A DNA stretch of 64,000 nt from CAVXYG01 sp963766005. Lineage in GTDB: Bacteria > Actinomycetota > Actinomycetes > S36-B12 > GCA-2699445. Positions 56,593 through 64,000 of the stretch are shown piece after piece. Location: positions 1 through 64,000 of the forward strand of contig CAVXYG010000006.1 in the NCBI GenBank assembly GCA_963766005.1. Direction: 5' to 3'. Made by a program: the position numbers and the translations under genes. Every line of letters begins with the position of its first letter. Position 1 is the first letter of the stretch. A model generated the notes under the pieces. It made no database searches. It saw only the letters and a list, made by a program, of their open reading frames with translations, and was not told the DNA's origin.

Positions 56593-56816
56593 TGCACCTC
56601 GTCCGGGTGTTTGCACCTGTTCCGGGGGCTGTCAGAGCGGTTTGGCGGCCATCTCTGCACTCGGCGTGGGGGTTTGCACCTGTTGCGGGCGCCAGGAGGG
56701 CCCGGATCTGCCTGTTCCGCCCCCGGTTCAGGCGCAAACCCCCGCACGAGGTGCACTCCCGCCTCGAAGACCATCGGATCCGCCCCCGCACCGAGTGCAA
56801 ACCCCCGGACCGTGCA
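56593..56816. repeat. Four copies of a ~37-base repeat, two direct and two inverted
   Basis: Copies at 56593-56630 and 56656-56693 read forward, those at 56720-56756 and 56782-56816 read in reverse. Each has the core GGGGGTTTGCAC (first copy GGGTGTTTGCAC, third GTTTGCGC) flanked by TGCAC on one side and a C/G-rich CGGGGGC on the other. Spacing is 60-65 bases. I see no gene here. Confidence 0.8.
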
Positions 56817-57615
56817 CCTGGACCTGGGCGGGCGGCATGGCGTCCGGAGTGGCCGAGACAGCCCGCAGGGTGGACGGGTCTGCGCCGCGGCATCGCTGGC
56901 GATCTCAGCCAGACGAACATCGTGGTGGCGGACCGCCTCCGCAAAGGAGTCCGCGGTCTCCGCGTCGGACAGCAGCAGTTGCAGGGTCTCGAATCCTGTG
57001 CCTCGACTGGCGGTGCCCGCGCAGTTGCAGGTGTCGCCCATGGGTGCCTGGGGCTTGGCGGGCTCTGCGCCAGCACTGATGGCGGCCGGCGCCAGGATCG
57101 AGCGCAGGTCGACCAGAATCTGCGCCCCGACCGGGTCAGGTCAACAAGACCGGGTTCTCTATGGATGGTCCGGGTTCTCTTCTTGGTCGGGCGGGAAGGA
57201 CGGGCCGCGACACAGGGATGCATCCCCGCGGCCAAGAGTTCGCAGGCCAATCGTGTGTCGGCCACCCTTCGGGTGCAGGCATCGCCAGCAATTGACGACA
57301 GGCAGAGCGCGGTTCCAAGGCAGCAGACTCGGAAATCGCTCGGACCAAGAGGCGTCACGCCCTTCGCTGAGACCGCGGGGAGTGCACGCCGCAGGACTAC
57401 GTCACCGCACGCTGGGCTGTACTCGAGCCGAGCTCGCCGACGTGGCCATCCACAGCGAATGGCACTGATCCACGATCTCGTGGAGTAGCTGCTCGACTGA
57501 GCTCTCGCCGGAAAGCCGCATTCGAGTAGGGGGTGGGAGCTCCCGAACAGACACCACGCAAACTTGGCCTACACTGGGCACCCAGGACGAAGCAAGAACA
57601 CGTGGGAGAGAACTC
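56817..57615. other. Gene-free, degenerate stretch
   Basis: No complete gene is supported. On the minus strand about 56890-57010 reads ETLQLLLSDAETADSFAEAV, which resembles the start of a GAF domain protein but has no continuation. TACACT at 57570-57575 is a possible -10 element for the lipoprotein gene at 57616. Confidence 0.45.
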
Positions 57616-58083
57616 ATGCGACAGCGGACACTGCAGTTCGGGGCCATCACCTGCTGCGCGATTCTGTCGTTCGCCACGTTGACGGCCTGCGGTTCGGACG
57701 ATGCGAGCGACACCGGCAGCACTGCTGCGCCGAGTCAGGCTGAGGCCAGCGCCGAGACCTCACCGGGAGCGGGTGCGGACGACGCGGCTTCGGTGCCGAA
57801 CGACTTCCCCAGCGATGTGCCGCTGCCGGACGGTGTCGCACTCACGTCTGCAACTGGAAGCAGCGATGCGGGGTTCTCTCTAGAGTACGAGTTTGCTGCC
57901 GATTCGAGCCAAGTCCTGGCCGACTATCGCGACGCTGTCGCCGCGGCCGGTTTCACGGTGCCGGACGGTGCCGGTGTGTTCACGGCGACGGGGAACGATT
58001 GGACCATTGAGACGCGTACATTCTGGGCCCCCGATGCTCCGGAAGAGCAGGGCTTGGCCGTCATCGTGACGCCCGTGCAGTAG
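57616..58083 (+). CDS. Small lipoprotein, unknown function
   Basis: A 155-residue lipoprotein: MRQRTLQFGAITCCAILSFA leads to the lipobox LTAC (Cys 25), then a Ser/Ala/Glu linker to about residue 58. The folded part begins VPNDFPSDVPLPDGVALTSATG and contains SSQVLADYRDAVAAAGFTV, a pattern seen in small actinobacterial lipoproteins. GGGAGAGA precedes the ATG at 57616. Codon use and reading frame are clean, unlike the flanking DNA. Confidence 0.8.
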   Translation: MRQRTLQFGAITCCAILSFATLTACGSDDASDTGSTAAPSQAEASAETSPGAGADDAASVPNDFPSDVPLPDGVALTSATGSSDAGFSLEYEFAADSSQVLADYRDAVAAAGFTVPDGAGVFTATGNDWTIETRTFWAPDAPEEQGLAVIVTPVQ

Positions 58084-58109
58084 GGGCGGGGCCGGCGCAC
58101 AGGCAAGGT

Positions 58110-58851
58110 GCCCCGCGCTCCACGTGTTGTCGGTCATGACCTGCCGCAGGGCGGTGGCGTGGCCGGCGAACCAGTCGGCCGCGCTCAGCAGGAAGGCGGC
58201 GCAGGTGGCGCCCTTCTCGTCGGGCAGGACCTCGGCGTGGGCCTGCCGGGTGTGGTCGTCGACCATCGCGTGCACGAAGTCGAAGCCCGGTCCGCGTTTC
58301 CTGGCAGGTCGGGCGGCGCGGCCGTGGACCCGCCACCCCCGGCGTCGGGGATCCTCCGGGCTTCTTGACGTCCACGTGCACCAGGTCGCCGGGATGGTCG
58401 CGCTCGTAGCGGCGCGTTGTGGTCCGGCAGGCCCGGATCACGATCCCGGTGACCGGGTCCAGGCAGGCCAGCGGCGGCTGCCCGTGGCGGGCCAGAATCC
58501 GCGACACCGCCTGGGCCGGTACCCCGATGCGGCGGGGCGACCTCGTCGCGGCCCGCCTGCGACGCCCGCCTGGCGGCCAGCACGGCGGCCTCCGCTGTGG
58601 CAGGGGTCCGGGTTGGCGATCCTGCGGGGGCGGCTGGACCGGTCGGCCGGGCCCGCCCACCCTCGGCGTCGTAGCGCTTCGCCCGCCGGTGGGCGCACTG
58701 CCGCGACACCCCCGTCTCCGCGGCGACGTGCTATCCAGGCCTGCCGTCGCTGCGGATCCGTTGGATGAGCAGCCGCCTGCCGCGCACGGCCAGCCGGGCG
58801 TTGGCGTGGGACACGAGGACCTCCTGTTGTTGTAGTGCGTTGGCACCACTC
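58110..58851 (-). mobile_element. IS481-family transposase remnant
   Basis: The minus strand carries an IS481/IS3-type integrase in several frames. The start GTG at 58814 gives SHANARLAVRGRRLLIQRI. The helix-turn-helix region reads VSRQCAHRRAKRYDAEGG, and the middle part IGVPAQAVSRILARHGQPPLACLDPVTG with TTRRYERDHPGDLVHVDVKKPG (catalytic Asp). The next frame reads FDFVHAMVDDHTRQAHAEVLPDEKGATCAAFL and ends at VMTDNTWS, where the rest, including the catalytic Glu, is lost near 58110. A likely left end with inverted-repeat character lies at 58825-58851. The element is dead; its truncated end abuts the lipoprotein gene. Confidence 0.85.
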
Positions 58852-59010
58852 ACAGCAGCGGAGGTCCTCCCTCATCTCAACCAGGCGCGCCACCACCAAC
58901 GTCCCGGCCGGGTAGGGCGAGCGGCGCTGGGCAGTCCCGCGGTCACCGAGGCCGCGAGCGTCGCCGAGGGCATCCTCAGACTGACGCTCGAGGCCGGTCA
59001 CGCGGCCATC

Positions 59011-59050
59011 GCGTGACCCGCGGCCAGCACGCTGCGGCAGCGGGTCACGC
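59011..59050. terminator. Perfect hairpin, possible terminator
   Basis: GCGTGACCCGC (59011-59021) pairs perfectly with GCGGGTCACGC (59040-59050), loop 18 bases. It is followed by short repeats (59054-59128) and then the convergent end of the lipoprotein gene at 59195, so it could end transcription arriving from either side. Confidence 0.5.
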
Positions 59051-59053
59051 CGC

Positions 59054-59128
59054 GCCGTCGCCCATCGCCATCGCCTCGTCGCTCCATCGCCGTCGCCATC
59101 GCCGTCGCCCGTCGCCCGTCGCCCGTCG
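59054..59128. repeat. Short tandem repeat of CATCGC/CGTCGC units
   Basis: Tandem six- and seven-base units (CATCGC, CGTCGC, CCGTCGC) run without a gene between the hairpin and the lipoprotein gene. The last copies are three CCGTCGC-type heptamers. Confidence 0.8.
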
Positions 59129-59194
59129 ATCCGGGGCCGCCCCGTCCGGGACCCTGGGCCTGGTGGTCGACGCCGGCGGTGTAGGGCCCTCCGC

Positions 59195-59902
59195 TCAGGC
59201 GCTGCCGTTCATGCGCTCCAACGACTCGACCACTTCGGGCAGCACCGGGTCGCGCGGGTCGGGGCAGATCTCCGGGTCCAGGCAGTAGTTGGCGTCCTGA
59301 CCGATAAGGCTGTAGGACACGATTGCCGCGGTGTTGGCCTGCGCCCCGACGCCGATGAACTCGAAGAGCATCGCGTTGTCGTCGCAGGCCGGGTCGGCGG
59401 TGAACGCGCAGTCGCGCGAGCCGGTCCACGAGGACGCGGCGGTCTCATCGGTGATCTGGCCGCGCCCGTCCTCCTGTCCGAGGCAGTCCGGCATGGCCGC
59501 CTCCAGCGACTCCAGGGCAGCCTGGGCCGTGGCCTCGTCGGGGAACAGCATGATCGTGTTCGATCCGGTCATCGCGGCATCGGCGCTGTAGGTCGCGGTG
59601 AAGGATGACACGGCGCCCAACGAATCCGGCGTGGGGAGCGAGCATGCCGGCGCCTCGACGACCAGGTCTTCCGAGGCGGTCTCCTGCCAGGTGATCGCAC
59701 CGTTCCAAGGCGGCATGTCCTGGGCGGGAAGCAGCATCGAGGCGTCGATCTCGGCGAGAGGGGTCGGGGCATCGACGCTGGCGCTGGGGGAAGGAGAAGG
59801 GGAGGCGACCGGATCGGGCTCGTCCGACCCGCAGCCGACCAGCAGCAGCATTGCGGCGGCGAGGACGCCGACGGTCCGGGACGACTTGGCACGCGCGCTC
59901 AT
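59195..59902 (-). CDS. Lipoprotein, unknown function
   Basis: A 235-residue lipoprotein with signal MSARAKSSRTVGVLAAAMLLL, lipobox LVGC (Cys about 25) and a Ser/Pro linker. The domain begins ASMLLPAQDMPPWNGAITWQE and includes SNTIMLFPDEATAQAALESLE and several Cys (PACSL, DCLGQ, DCAFTADPACDD, NYCLDPEICPD). The layout resembles the PknH-sensor-like extracellular domains of actinobacteria, but the match is only by eye. The upstream frame to 60886 is a shadow. Confidence 0.75.
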   Translation of the reverse strand: MSARAKSSRTVGVLAAAMLLLVGCGSDEPDPVASPSPSPSASVDAPTPLAEIDASMLLPAQDMPPWNGAITWQETASEDLVVEAPACSLPTPDSLGAVSSFTATYSADAAMTGSNTIMLFPDEATAQAALESLEAAMPDCLGQEDGRGQITDETAASSWTGSRDCAFTADPACDDNAMLFEFIGVGAQANTAAIVSYSLIGQDANYCLDPEICPDPRDPVLPEVVESLERMNGSA

Positions 59903-60069
59903 CTTGTAGCAACCCCCCAGGTGGGACTCTGGTGTCCTACCGGCAAAGTACGGCTGCGCGCGTGGGACCGATAGGGCCGCAAGCCCGCAGGGGAGTGAGG
60001 ATCGTCTCAACCTCGAGTCGCGCGCCCCGAGTCCGTAAGCGCCGCGCTCCATCGCGGCAGGTGCGTACC

Positions 60070-60765
60070 CTAGCCTGACTCGGCAATGCCGTAGAGCAGG
60101 GCGTTGCCGCGCTTGCCCGTCACCTGCAGGACCCCCAGGTGCCGCAGCGTGTAGGCCATCTGGCCCGCCAGCCGGCGCGGACGGCCGATCGCTCCGGCGA
60201 GCTCGGCCACCGAGAACGACTCGGGCAGCGCATCGGGGACGAGGGCGAGGTAGTCGCTCGGGCAGCCGAAGACCCGCTGGCCTCGGACCTCGGACAGTCG
60301 CCGGTCGACGATACTCACGCCGCCGCGGCGCCAACTGCCCTTGCCGTCGTCGACCCGCAACTCCTCCACCGACACCATGGCCAGTTCGAGGCTGAAGCCG
60401 GGGGAGGTGGCCAGGACGGGCAGGTGCACCAGTTCGGCGAACAGGTCGACCTCGGCCTGCCGCTTGGGGGAGCGGCGCCGGGACCGGGGCCGGTCCAGCG
60501 ACCCGCCCTCGCCCAGCCGCACGATGAGCTTGTCGACGATGAGCGGGAGTATCACGCGCACCGGACGGACTGGCAGGAAGTGGGCCAGTTTCGGCCGCAG
60601 CGCGGAGAAGGACCCGGTTTGGATCTCGATCAACTCCTCGCCGCGGACGAGGTCGATCCAGTAGCCGTCCAGGGGTTCCTCGACCAGGTCGCCGGGTTGG
60701 GCGTAGTGCGCCTTGAGCGCGGCGTGCAGCGACGACTCCCGCAACGTCCCGACCTGGGCGACCAC
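60070..60765 (-). CDS. Conserved protein with PD-(D/E)XK-like core and C-terminal winged helix
   Basis: A 231-residue protein of a family I know as uncharacterised and widespread. The N-terminus SSLHAALKAHYAQPGDLVEEP, then GYWIDLVRGEELIEIQTGSFSALRPKL, gives Glu, Asp and E-x-Q-T-G in the order of a restriction-like nuclease fold. The middle part has RSRRRSPKRQAEVDLFAELVHLP and DDGKGSWRRGGVSIVDRRL. The C-terminus SVAELAGAIGRPRRLAGQMAYTLRHLGVLQVTGKRGN is a winged helix. A role in nucleic acid processing is inferred only. Confidence 0.8.
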   Translation of the reverse strand: MVAQVGTLRESSLHAALKAHYAQPGDLVEEPLDGYWIDLVRGEELIEIQTGSFSALRPKLAHFLPVRPVRVILPLIVDKLIVRLGEGGSLDRPRSRRRSPKRQAEVDLFAELVHLPVLATSPGFSLELAMVSVEELRVDDGKGSWRRGGVSIVDRRLSEVRGQRVFGCPSDYLALVPDALPESFSVAELAGAIGRPRRLAGQMAYTLRHLGVLQVTGKRGNALLYGIAESG

Positions 60766-61144
60766 CGTTTGACGGTACCGGCGTCAGTGGCTCGCCGGTC
60801 GGAGCATCTCCCGGTTGCTGTCGGAGCATGGGCCAATCCGCAGCCCCAGTCCGGGACGTGGGCTCGACGGCCTTGCCAGACAGCACCGGTGGCGCCGAGC
60901 GTGCGGAGCCGATGCCGATGCCGATGCCGATGCCGATGCCGATAGCCGTCGACCGTCGATCGCAACAGGCGCGCTGCGCCGGTCTGAGATGCTGCCGACT
61001 GCGCGGCAGATCAGGCCCTTGGGGCCAGGAACGAGGGCGGCAGCAGCGCCAGCGCGCATGCTGCGCGGCTCGCCGTTCTCGCGGGTGAGCACTCGGGCGT
61101 GGAGCCCGGTCCCCGCACCACCGGCGGTAGGTCCGCTTCGCAGG
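60766..61144. other. Gene-free stretch with a hexanucleotide repeat
   Basis: No gene is supported between two minus-strand genes. GATGCC is repeated five times at 60911-60940 and once more imperfectly. The rest shows no signal that I can defend. Confidence 0.7.
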
Positions 61145-62386
61145 TCAGAGCCCGGTGTCGTCGAGGAACTGCGTGATCGCAGCGGCGTAGGCCGCCGGGT
61201 CCACGTTCCAACTGCCGACGTGTTGGGCGTCGGGCTGCTCGACAAGGGTGGCCGTCCGCCCCATTTCGGTGGCGAGCAGGCGGGCCACGGAGGCGTCCAC
61301 CGTGGTGTCCTGGCCGCCCTGGAACAGCAACGTCGGGGCCGTGATTCGGTCCGCGCCATCGAGCCAGTTGTAGTCGTCGAAGTCGATGCCGTAGCGCAGT
61401 TCGGTGACCAGCATCGCGACGGACTCCAGCGATTCCGGGATCGGCAGGCCGACCACCGGGAGGCTGCGGGTGTCGCCGATGGCATCGATGTTGGCCGCCA
61501 GGTCAGCGGGCGGGGAGTCGAGGATGACGGCGTCGATCGAGCCCGCGAGGTCGCTGGTCTCCAGCATCCCCAGCGCGACGGCCGCGCCGTGGCTCGCCCC
61601 GCCGAGGATGACGCGCTCGGCGCCCTCGTCCAGCGCGTACTGCACCGCCGCCTCGACCTGCGGCACCTCGTTCGTCCCGTAGCCGTAGCGCTCATCGACC
61701 GAGGCCGGGACGCCCGGATCGTTCAGGTAGGAGATGAGCAGGCAGGTCATGCCGCGCTCGTGCAGCGTCGTGGCCATGCGCAGCATCTCCGGCGGGTAGC
61801 CGCCCTTGCCGTGCACCAGGATCGCCCAGGTGGTCGACGAGCCGGGGATGAGCCATGCGGGGTAGCCCGCCCCGTCGCTGACGATCTCGACATCGGTGTA
61901 CGCCAGACCGAGCTGGTCCGGGCTGGTCCAGACGTCGCGGTTGATGCCGGCAGCGGACCCCGGCGCGGGTGCTTCGCCCACGAGGTCGAGGACCGGTCGA
62001 ACCGTCACGGCGCCATCGGCCGACGTCACCGGTCCGGCGACGATGAGTGCGTCGCCCACGGCGATCCCGACGGTGGCGTTGGCGTACTTGTCCGGGTCGG
62101 CATCCTTGGCGTCCAGGGTCACCGTGACGATGCCACCCGCGGGATCGGCGATGTCGAGGGCGGTGAGCGTCCCGGTCTGGGTGGTTGCCGGGATCCCCGG
62201 CCGCACCTCGAAGACGTCGTGGTGGATGGTGCTGGCGAAGTACAGCCCACCGCCGACGTAGAACAGCACCAGGACGGTGGTGACGACCGCAAGGAGGATC
62301 CACGGCCAGCGGCGGCGATGGGTCCTGGTCGCCCTGGCGGGATTGGGATCAATGCGACTCGGGGCGTGCGCAGATCGTGTGCTCAT
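61145..62386 (-). CDS. Membrane-anchored alpha/beta-hydrolase
   Basis: The 413-residue protein has a basic N-terminus (ARATRTHRRRWPW) and one membrane helix (ILLAVVTTVLVLFYVGGGLYFA). A beta-rich part follows, then an alpha/beta-hydrolase domain from about residue 180. Oxyanion region AILVHGKGGYPPEMLR, nucleophile in VILGGASHGAAVALGML (G-x-S-x-G), acid near LLFQGGQDTTVD and His in PDAQHVGSWNVDP are all visible. It acts outside the membrane. The prolyl-oligopeptidase-like lid makes an esterase or peptidase likely. Confidence 0.88.
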   Translation of the reverse strand: MSTRSAHAPSRIDPNPARATRTHRRRWPWILLAVVTTVLVLFYVGGGLYFASTIHHDVFEVRPGIPATTQTGTLTALDIADPAGGIVTVTLDAKDADPDKYANATVGIAVGDALIVAGPVTSADGAVTVRPVLDLVGEAPAPGSAAGINRDVWTSPDQLGLAYTDVEIVSDGAGYPAWLIPGSSTTWAILVHGKGGYPPEMLRMATTLHERGMTCLLISYLNDPGVPASVDERYGYGTNEVPQVEAAVQYALDEGAERVILGGASHGAAVALGMLETSDLAGSIDAVILDSPPADLAANIDAIGDTRSLPVVGLPIPESLESVAMLVTELRYGIDFDDYNWLDGADRITAPTLLFQGGQDTTVDASVARLLATEMGRTATLVEQPDAQHVGSWNVDPAAYAAAITQFLDDTGL

Positions 62387-62571
62387 AGCCCAGGGATAGG
62401 ACCGGGCCTTGCGACGTTCAAGAGTCGAACGTCCTTGCCTGGTAACGGATCTGAGCGTTCTTCGGTAGCCGCGATGCGGGAGATCCTGGGCGAACGACTA
62501 CCGCGTGCAGGGTCCTGGGCGGTCGCGGGTAGCGTGCCAGCCATGGGGCCATCGGGTGACGAGGAGGATCG

Positions 62572-63069
62572 GTGAGTACGGAGCAGGCAGCAGCAGCTGG
62601 GGCGGCCGACGCGCTGGCGCTCGTGGCCGAGTTGCGGGAACTCGGGGACCAGATGCCGCGACTGACGGTGGCGGCGGAGCTGGCCGCGTTCGGTCCGCTG
62701 CTCAACGCGATCGTCGGCGGCCGGGATGGAGTCGCCGAGTTCCGGGACGGAGTGCTGCTCGACGAAGCGGCCTATATCGACCTGTACCGGCAGGTCTTCC
62801 GGGCATTGCTTCCGGATGCGCCCGGTCGTTCCGCACTACTGCGCCTGGTCGACCTCGCCATCCAACAGGACCATCGGGAGAACGAGAACCTGCTGGCGGC
62901 CTTCGACCTGCTGGATCCCGATACGGCTGACCAGCCGCAGGTCCTGGCAGCCACCCGGCACGCGGCACCTGCGGCGGCACACGCGGTGGCGAAGTTCGCA
63001 CTGCTGCTCCCGCCGACACTGCCGGCGGTTGCGCGGTATCTGGTGCTGCGGGCACGTGCCCGCAACTGA
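62572..63069 (+). CDS. Uncharacterised helical protein upstream of patatin
   Basis: A 165-residue, mostly alpha-helical protein without signal or membrane segments. GAGGAGGA at 62560-62567 precedes the GTG at 62572. Segments such as ALALVAELRELGDQMPRLTV and LVDLAIQQDHRENENLLAAFD are amphipathic. It ends 16 bases before the patatin gene, so the two are co-transcribed. I do not recognise the family. Confidence 0.7.
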   Translation: MSTEQAAAAGAADALALVAELRELGDQMPRLTVAAELAAFGPLLNAIVGGRDGVAEFRDGVLLDEAAYIDLYRQVFRALLPDAPGRSALLRLVDLAIQQDHRENENLLAAFDLLDPDTADQPQVLAATRHAAPAAAHAVAKFALLLPPTLPAVARYLVLRARARN

Positions 63070-63085
63070 CACGAAGGGGTTGGCG

Positions 63086-64000
63086 ATGGCGGAGGAAACA
63101 TTCGAGATCGGTGTGGTGATCGCGGGGGCAGGTGCGCGGGGGGCCTACGAAGCGGGCCTGCTCTCCGCCCTGCTGCCGGAGATCGCGGCCCGGACGCAGG
63201 CCGAGGGCAAGGTGGCGCGGTTCTGGTTCATCGGGACCAGCGCGGGGTCGTTGAACTCGGCGCTGATCGCGAGCCGGGCGCCGCGGGTGACGCCCGATCA
63301 CGCGCCGGCGGAGGTGCGGGACCTGTGGACGACCACGATGGATGAGGTCGCCCGGGTGTGGGGCAGCGTCAGCGAGGGTCAGGTGATCGGGCTGCTGCCC
63401 AACGGCCGACTGCTGGCGGCGCTGACCCGGTTGATGCCGGCCGGGCGGCTGCGGCTCACCAGTCTGCTCAACACCGATCCGCTGCATCGGCTGGCGCAGG
63501 ATCCCGCGATCGTGGACTGGGAGCAGTTGCACCGCAACGTCGTGGGCGGGACGGTCGGGGCGGTCGGTGCCGCCACGACGGCCCGGGACGGCCGTACGGT
63601 CGTGTTCCTGCACCGCCACGACGACCGTTCGGCGATGCCCCGCGATGCCCTGCGCGACATCGACTACGTGGACTGCCCGGGCGGGATCGAGGCGCAGCAC
63701 GTCCTGGGGTCCTCGGCGATCCCGGTGGCGTTCCCGCCGCAGCGGATCACGCAGCCGCCGGAATGGGAGGGCTGGTACTACGACGGCGGGGTGCGGTTGA
63801 ACACTCCGTTGAAGCCGGCGATCGAGTTGGGCCTGAGCCATCTGGTGATCGTGGGGACGCATCCGGACCGGTACGACCGCGACGAACTGCCCGATCCGGC
63901 GCTGCCGTGCCCGGAGGTGGACGAGGCGATGGTGCCGGTGGCCAACCAGATCATGGCCGACCAGTTGATCCAGGATCTGCAGACCCTGCGCAGCCGCAAC
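63086..64000 (+). CDS. Patatin-like phospholipase (cut by window end)
   Basis: The first 305 residues of a patatin-fold lipid acyl hydrolase. The oxyanion loop IAGAGARGAYEAGLLSALL, the nucleophile Ser in FIGTSAGSLNS (G-x-S-x-G) and the acid in YYDGGVRLNTP (D-G-G) form the Ser-Asp dyad. There is no signal peptide, so it acts on lipids in the cytoplasm or at the inner membrane face. AAGGGG lies upstream of the ATG at 63086. The C-terminus lies beyond the window. The first loop reads G-A-G-A-R-G, where many patatins have G-G-G-x-R-G. Confidence 0.93.
   Translation, partial: MAEETFEIGVVIAGAGARGAYEAGLLSALLPEIAARTQAEGKVARFWFIGTSAGSLNSALIASRAPRVTPDHAPAEVRDLWTTTMDEVARVWGSVSEGQVIGLLPNGRLLAALTRLMPAGRLRLTSLLNTDPLHRLAQDPAIVDWEQLHRNVVGGTVGAVGAATTARDGRTVVFLHRHDDRSAMPRDALRDIDYVDCPGGIEAQHVLGSSAIPVAFPPQRITQPPEWEGWYYDGGVRLNTPLKPAIELGLSHLVIVGTHPDRYDRDELPDPALPCPEVDEAMVPVANQIMADQLIQDLQTLRSRN

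Noticed and set aside
56593..56816. CRISPR array
   Set aside because: Copies are in mixed orientation, differ from each other, and no cas gene is present.
56890..57010. GAF/ANTAR-domain protein on the minus strand
   Set aside because: Only about 35 residues look like a GAF start and nothing follows; too little to call.

Overview
The window is GC-rich chromosomal DNA from an actinobacterium; I cannot resolve the genus. The evidence is the mycothiol ligase gene mshC, an F420-type LLM oxidoreductase, DUF3090 and SCO1664-family genes, a trehalose synthase fused to a maltokinase, a SOS box of the Gram-positive/actinobacterial CGAAC-N4-GTTCG type in front of recA, and many GTG starts in 4-base GTGA overlaps. 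The block uppP / phosphatase / DUF3090 / SCO1664-like / mshC matches a conserved actinobacterial gene order (Rv2136c-Rv2130c in Mycobacterium tuberculosis).

Layout. 1-925: decayed IS1380 transposase. 1140-2926: SOS box, recA, recX. 2974-13613: a lipoprotein sugar dehydrogenase, an APH-fold kinase with an MFS exporter, the TreS-maltokinase fusion, a PLP enzyme and a pair of CNNM/CorC-type membrane proteins. 13757-13841: tRNA-Leu(GAG). 13929-18101: M20 peptidase, VOC and SRPBCC proteins, a lipoprotein and a frameshifted aldo/keto reductase. 18194-25340: F420 oxidoreductase, uppP, corA and the mshC block. 25412-31536: ferredoxin-reductase-like flavoprotein, a nuclease-like gene bracketed by a palindromic element, a DUF2235 hydrolase and a large FtsX-type permease. 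31677-44043: pgi, hydrolase, YihY protein, LON-domain protein, frameshifted metH, AGCS symporter with UspA. 44443-46192: truncated secreted protein, third palindromic element, GNAT pseudogene, tandem repeat. 46193-49108: acyl-CoA ligase and a membrane-anchored protein. 49391-56515: a heavily frameshifted export/resistance-like locus (UvrA paralogue, ABC exporter, ArsR regulator, CoA-binding protein). 56516-59194: degenerate DNA with repeats, one lipoprotein gene and an IS481 remnant. 59195-64000: lipoprotein, a conserved PD-(D/E)XK-like protein, a hydrolase, an unknown protein and a patatin running off the window.

How the genes work together. Few pathways are complete here. recA/recX are the recombinase and its modulator under SOS control. 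TreS-maltokinase feeds trehalose to maltose-1-phosphate, mshC makes mycothiol, uppP recycles the lipid carrier for wall synthesis, pgi is central glycolysis, and metH would make methionine if intact.

Two features stand out. First, an imperfect palindrome of 87-88 bases (arms GCCGGGAAGCCTC and its complement) occurs three times; two copies sit immediately before and after a winged-helix plus DUF559-type nuclease gene, a layout reminiscent of REP-associated elements. Second, about a dozen frame breaks in otherwise well-conserved genes are almost all net +1 and mostly a single extra G or C. That looks more like an insertion-biased sequence error than gene decay, and it affects metH, the aldo/keto reductase and the whole 49-56 kb locus.
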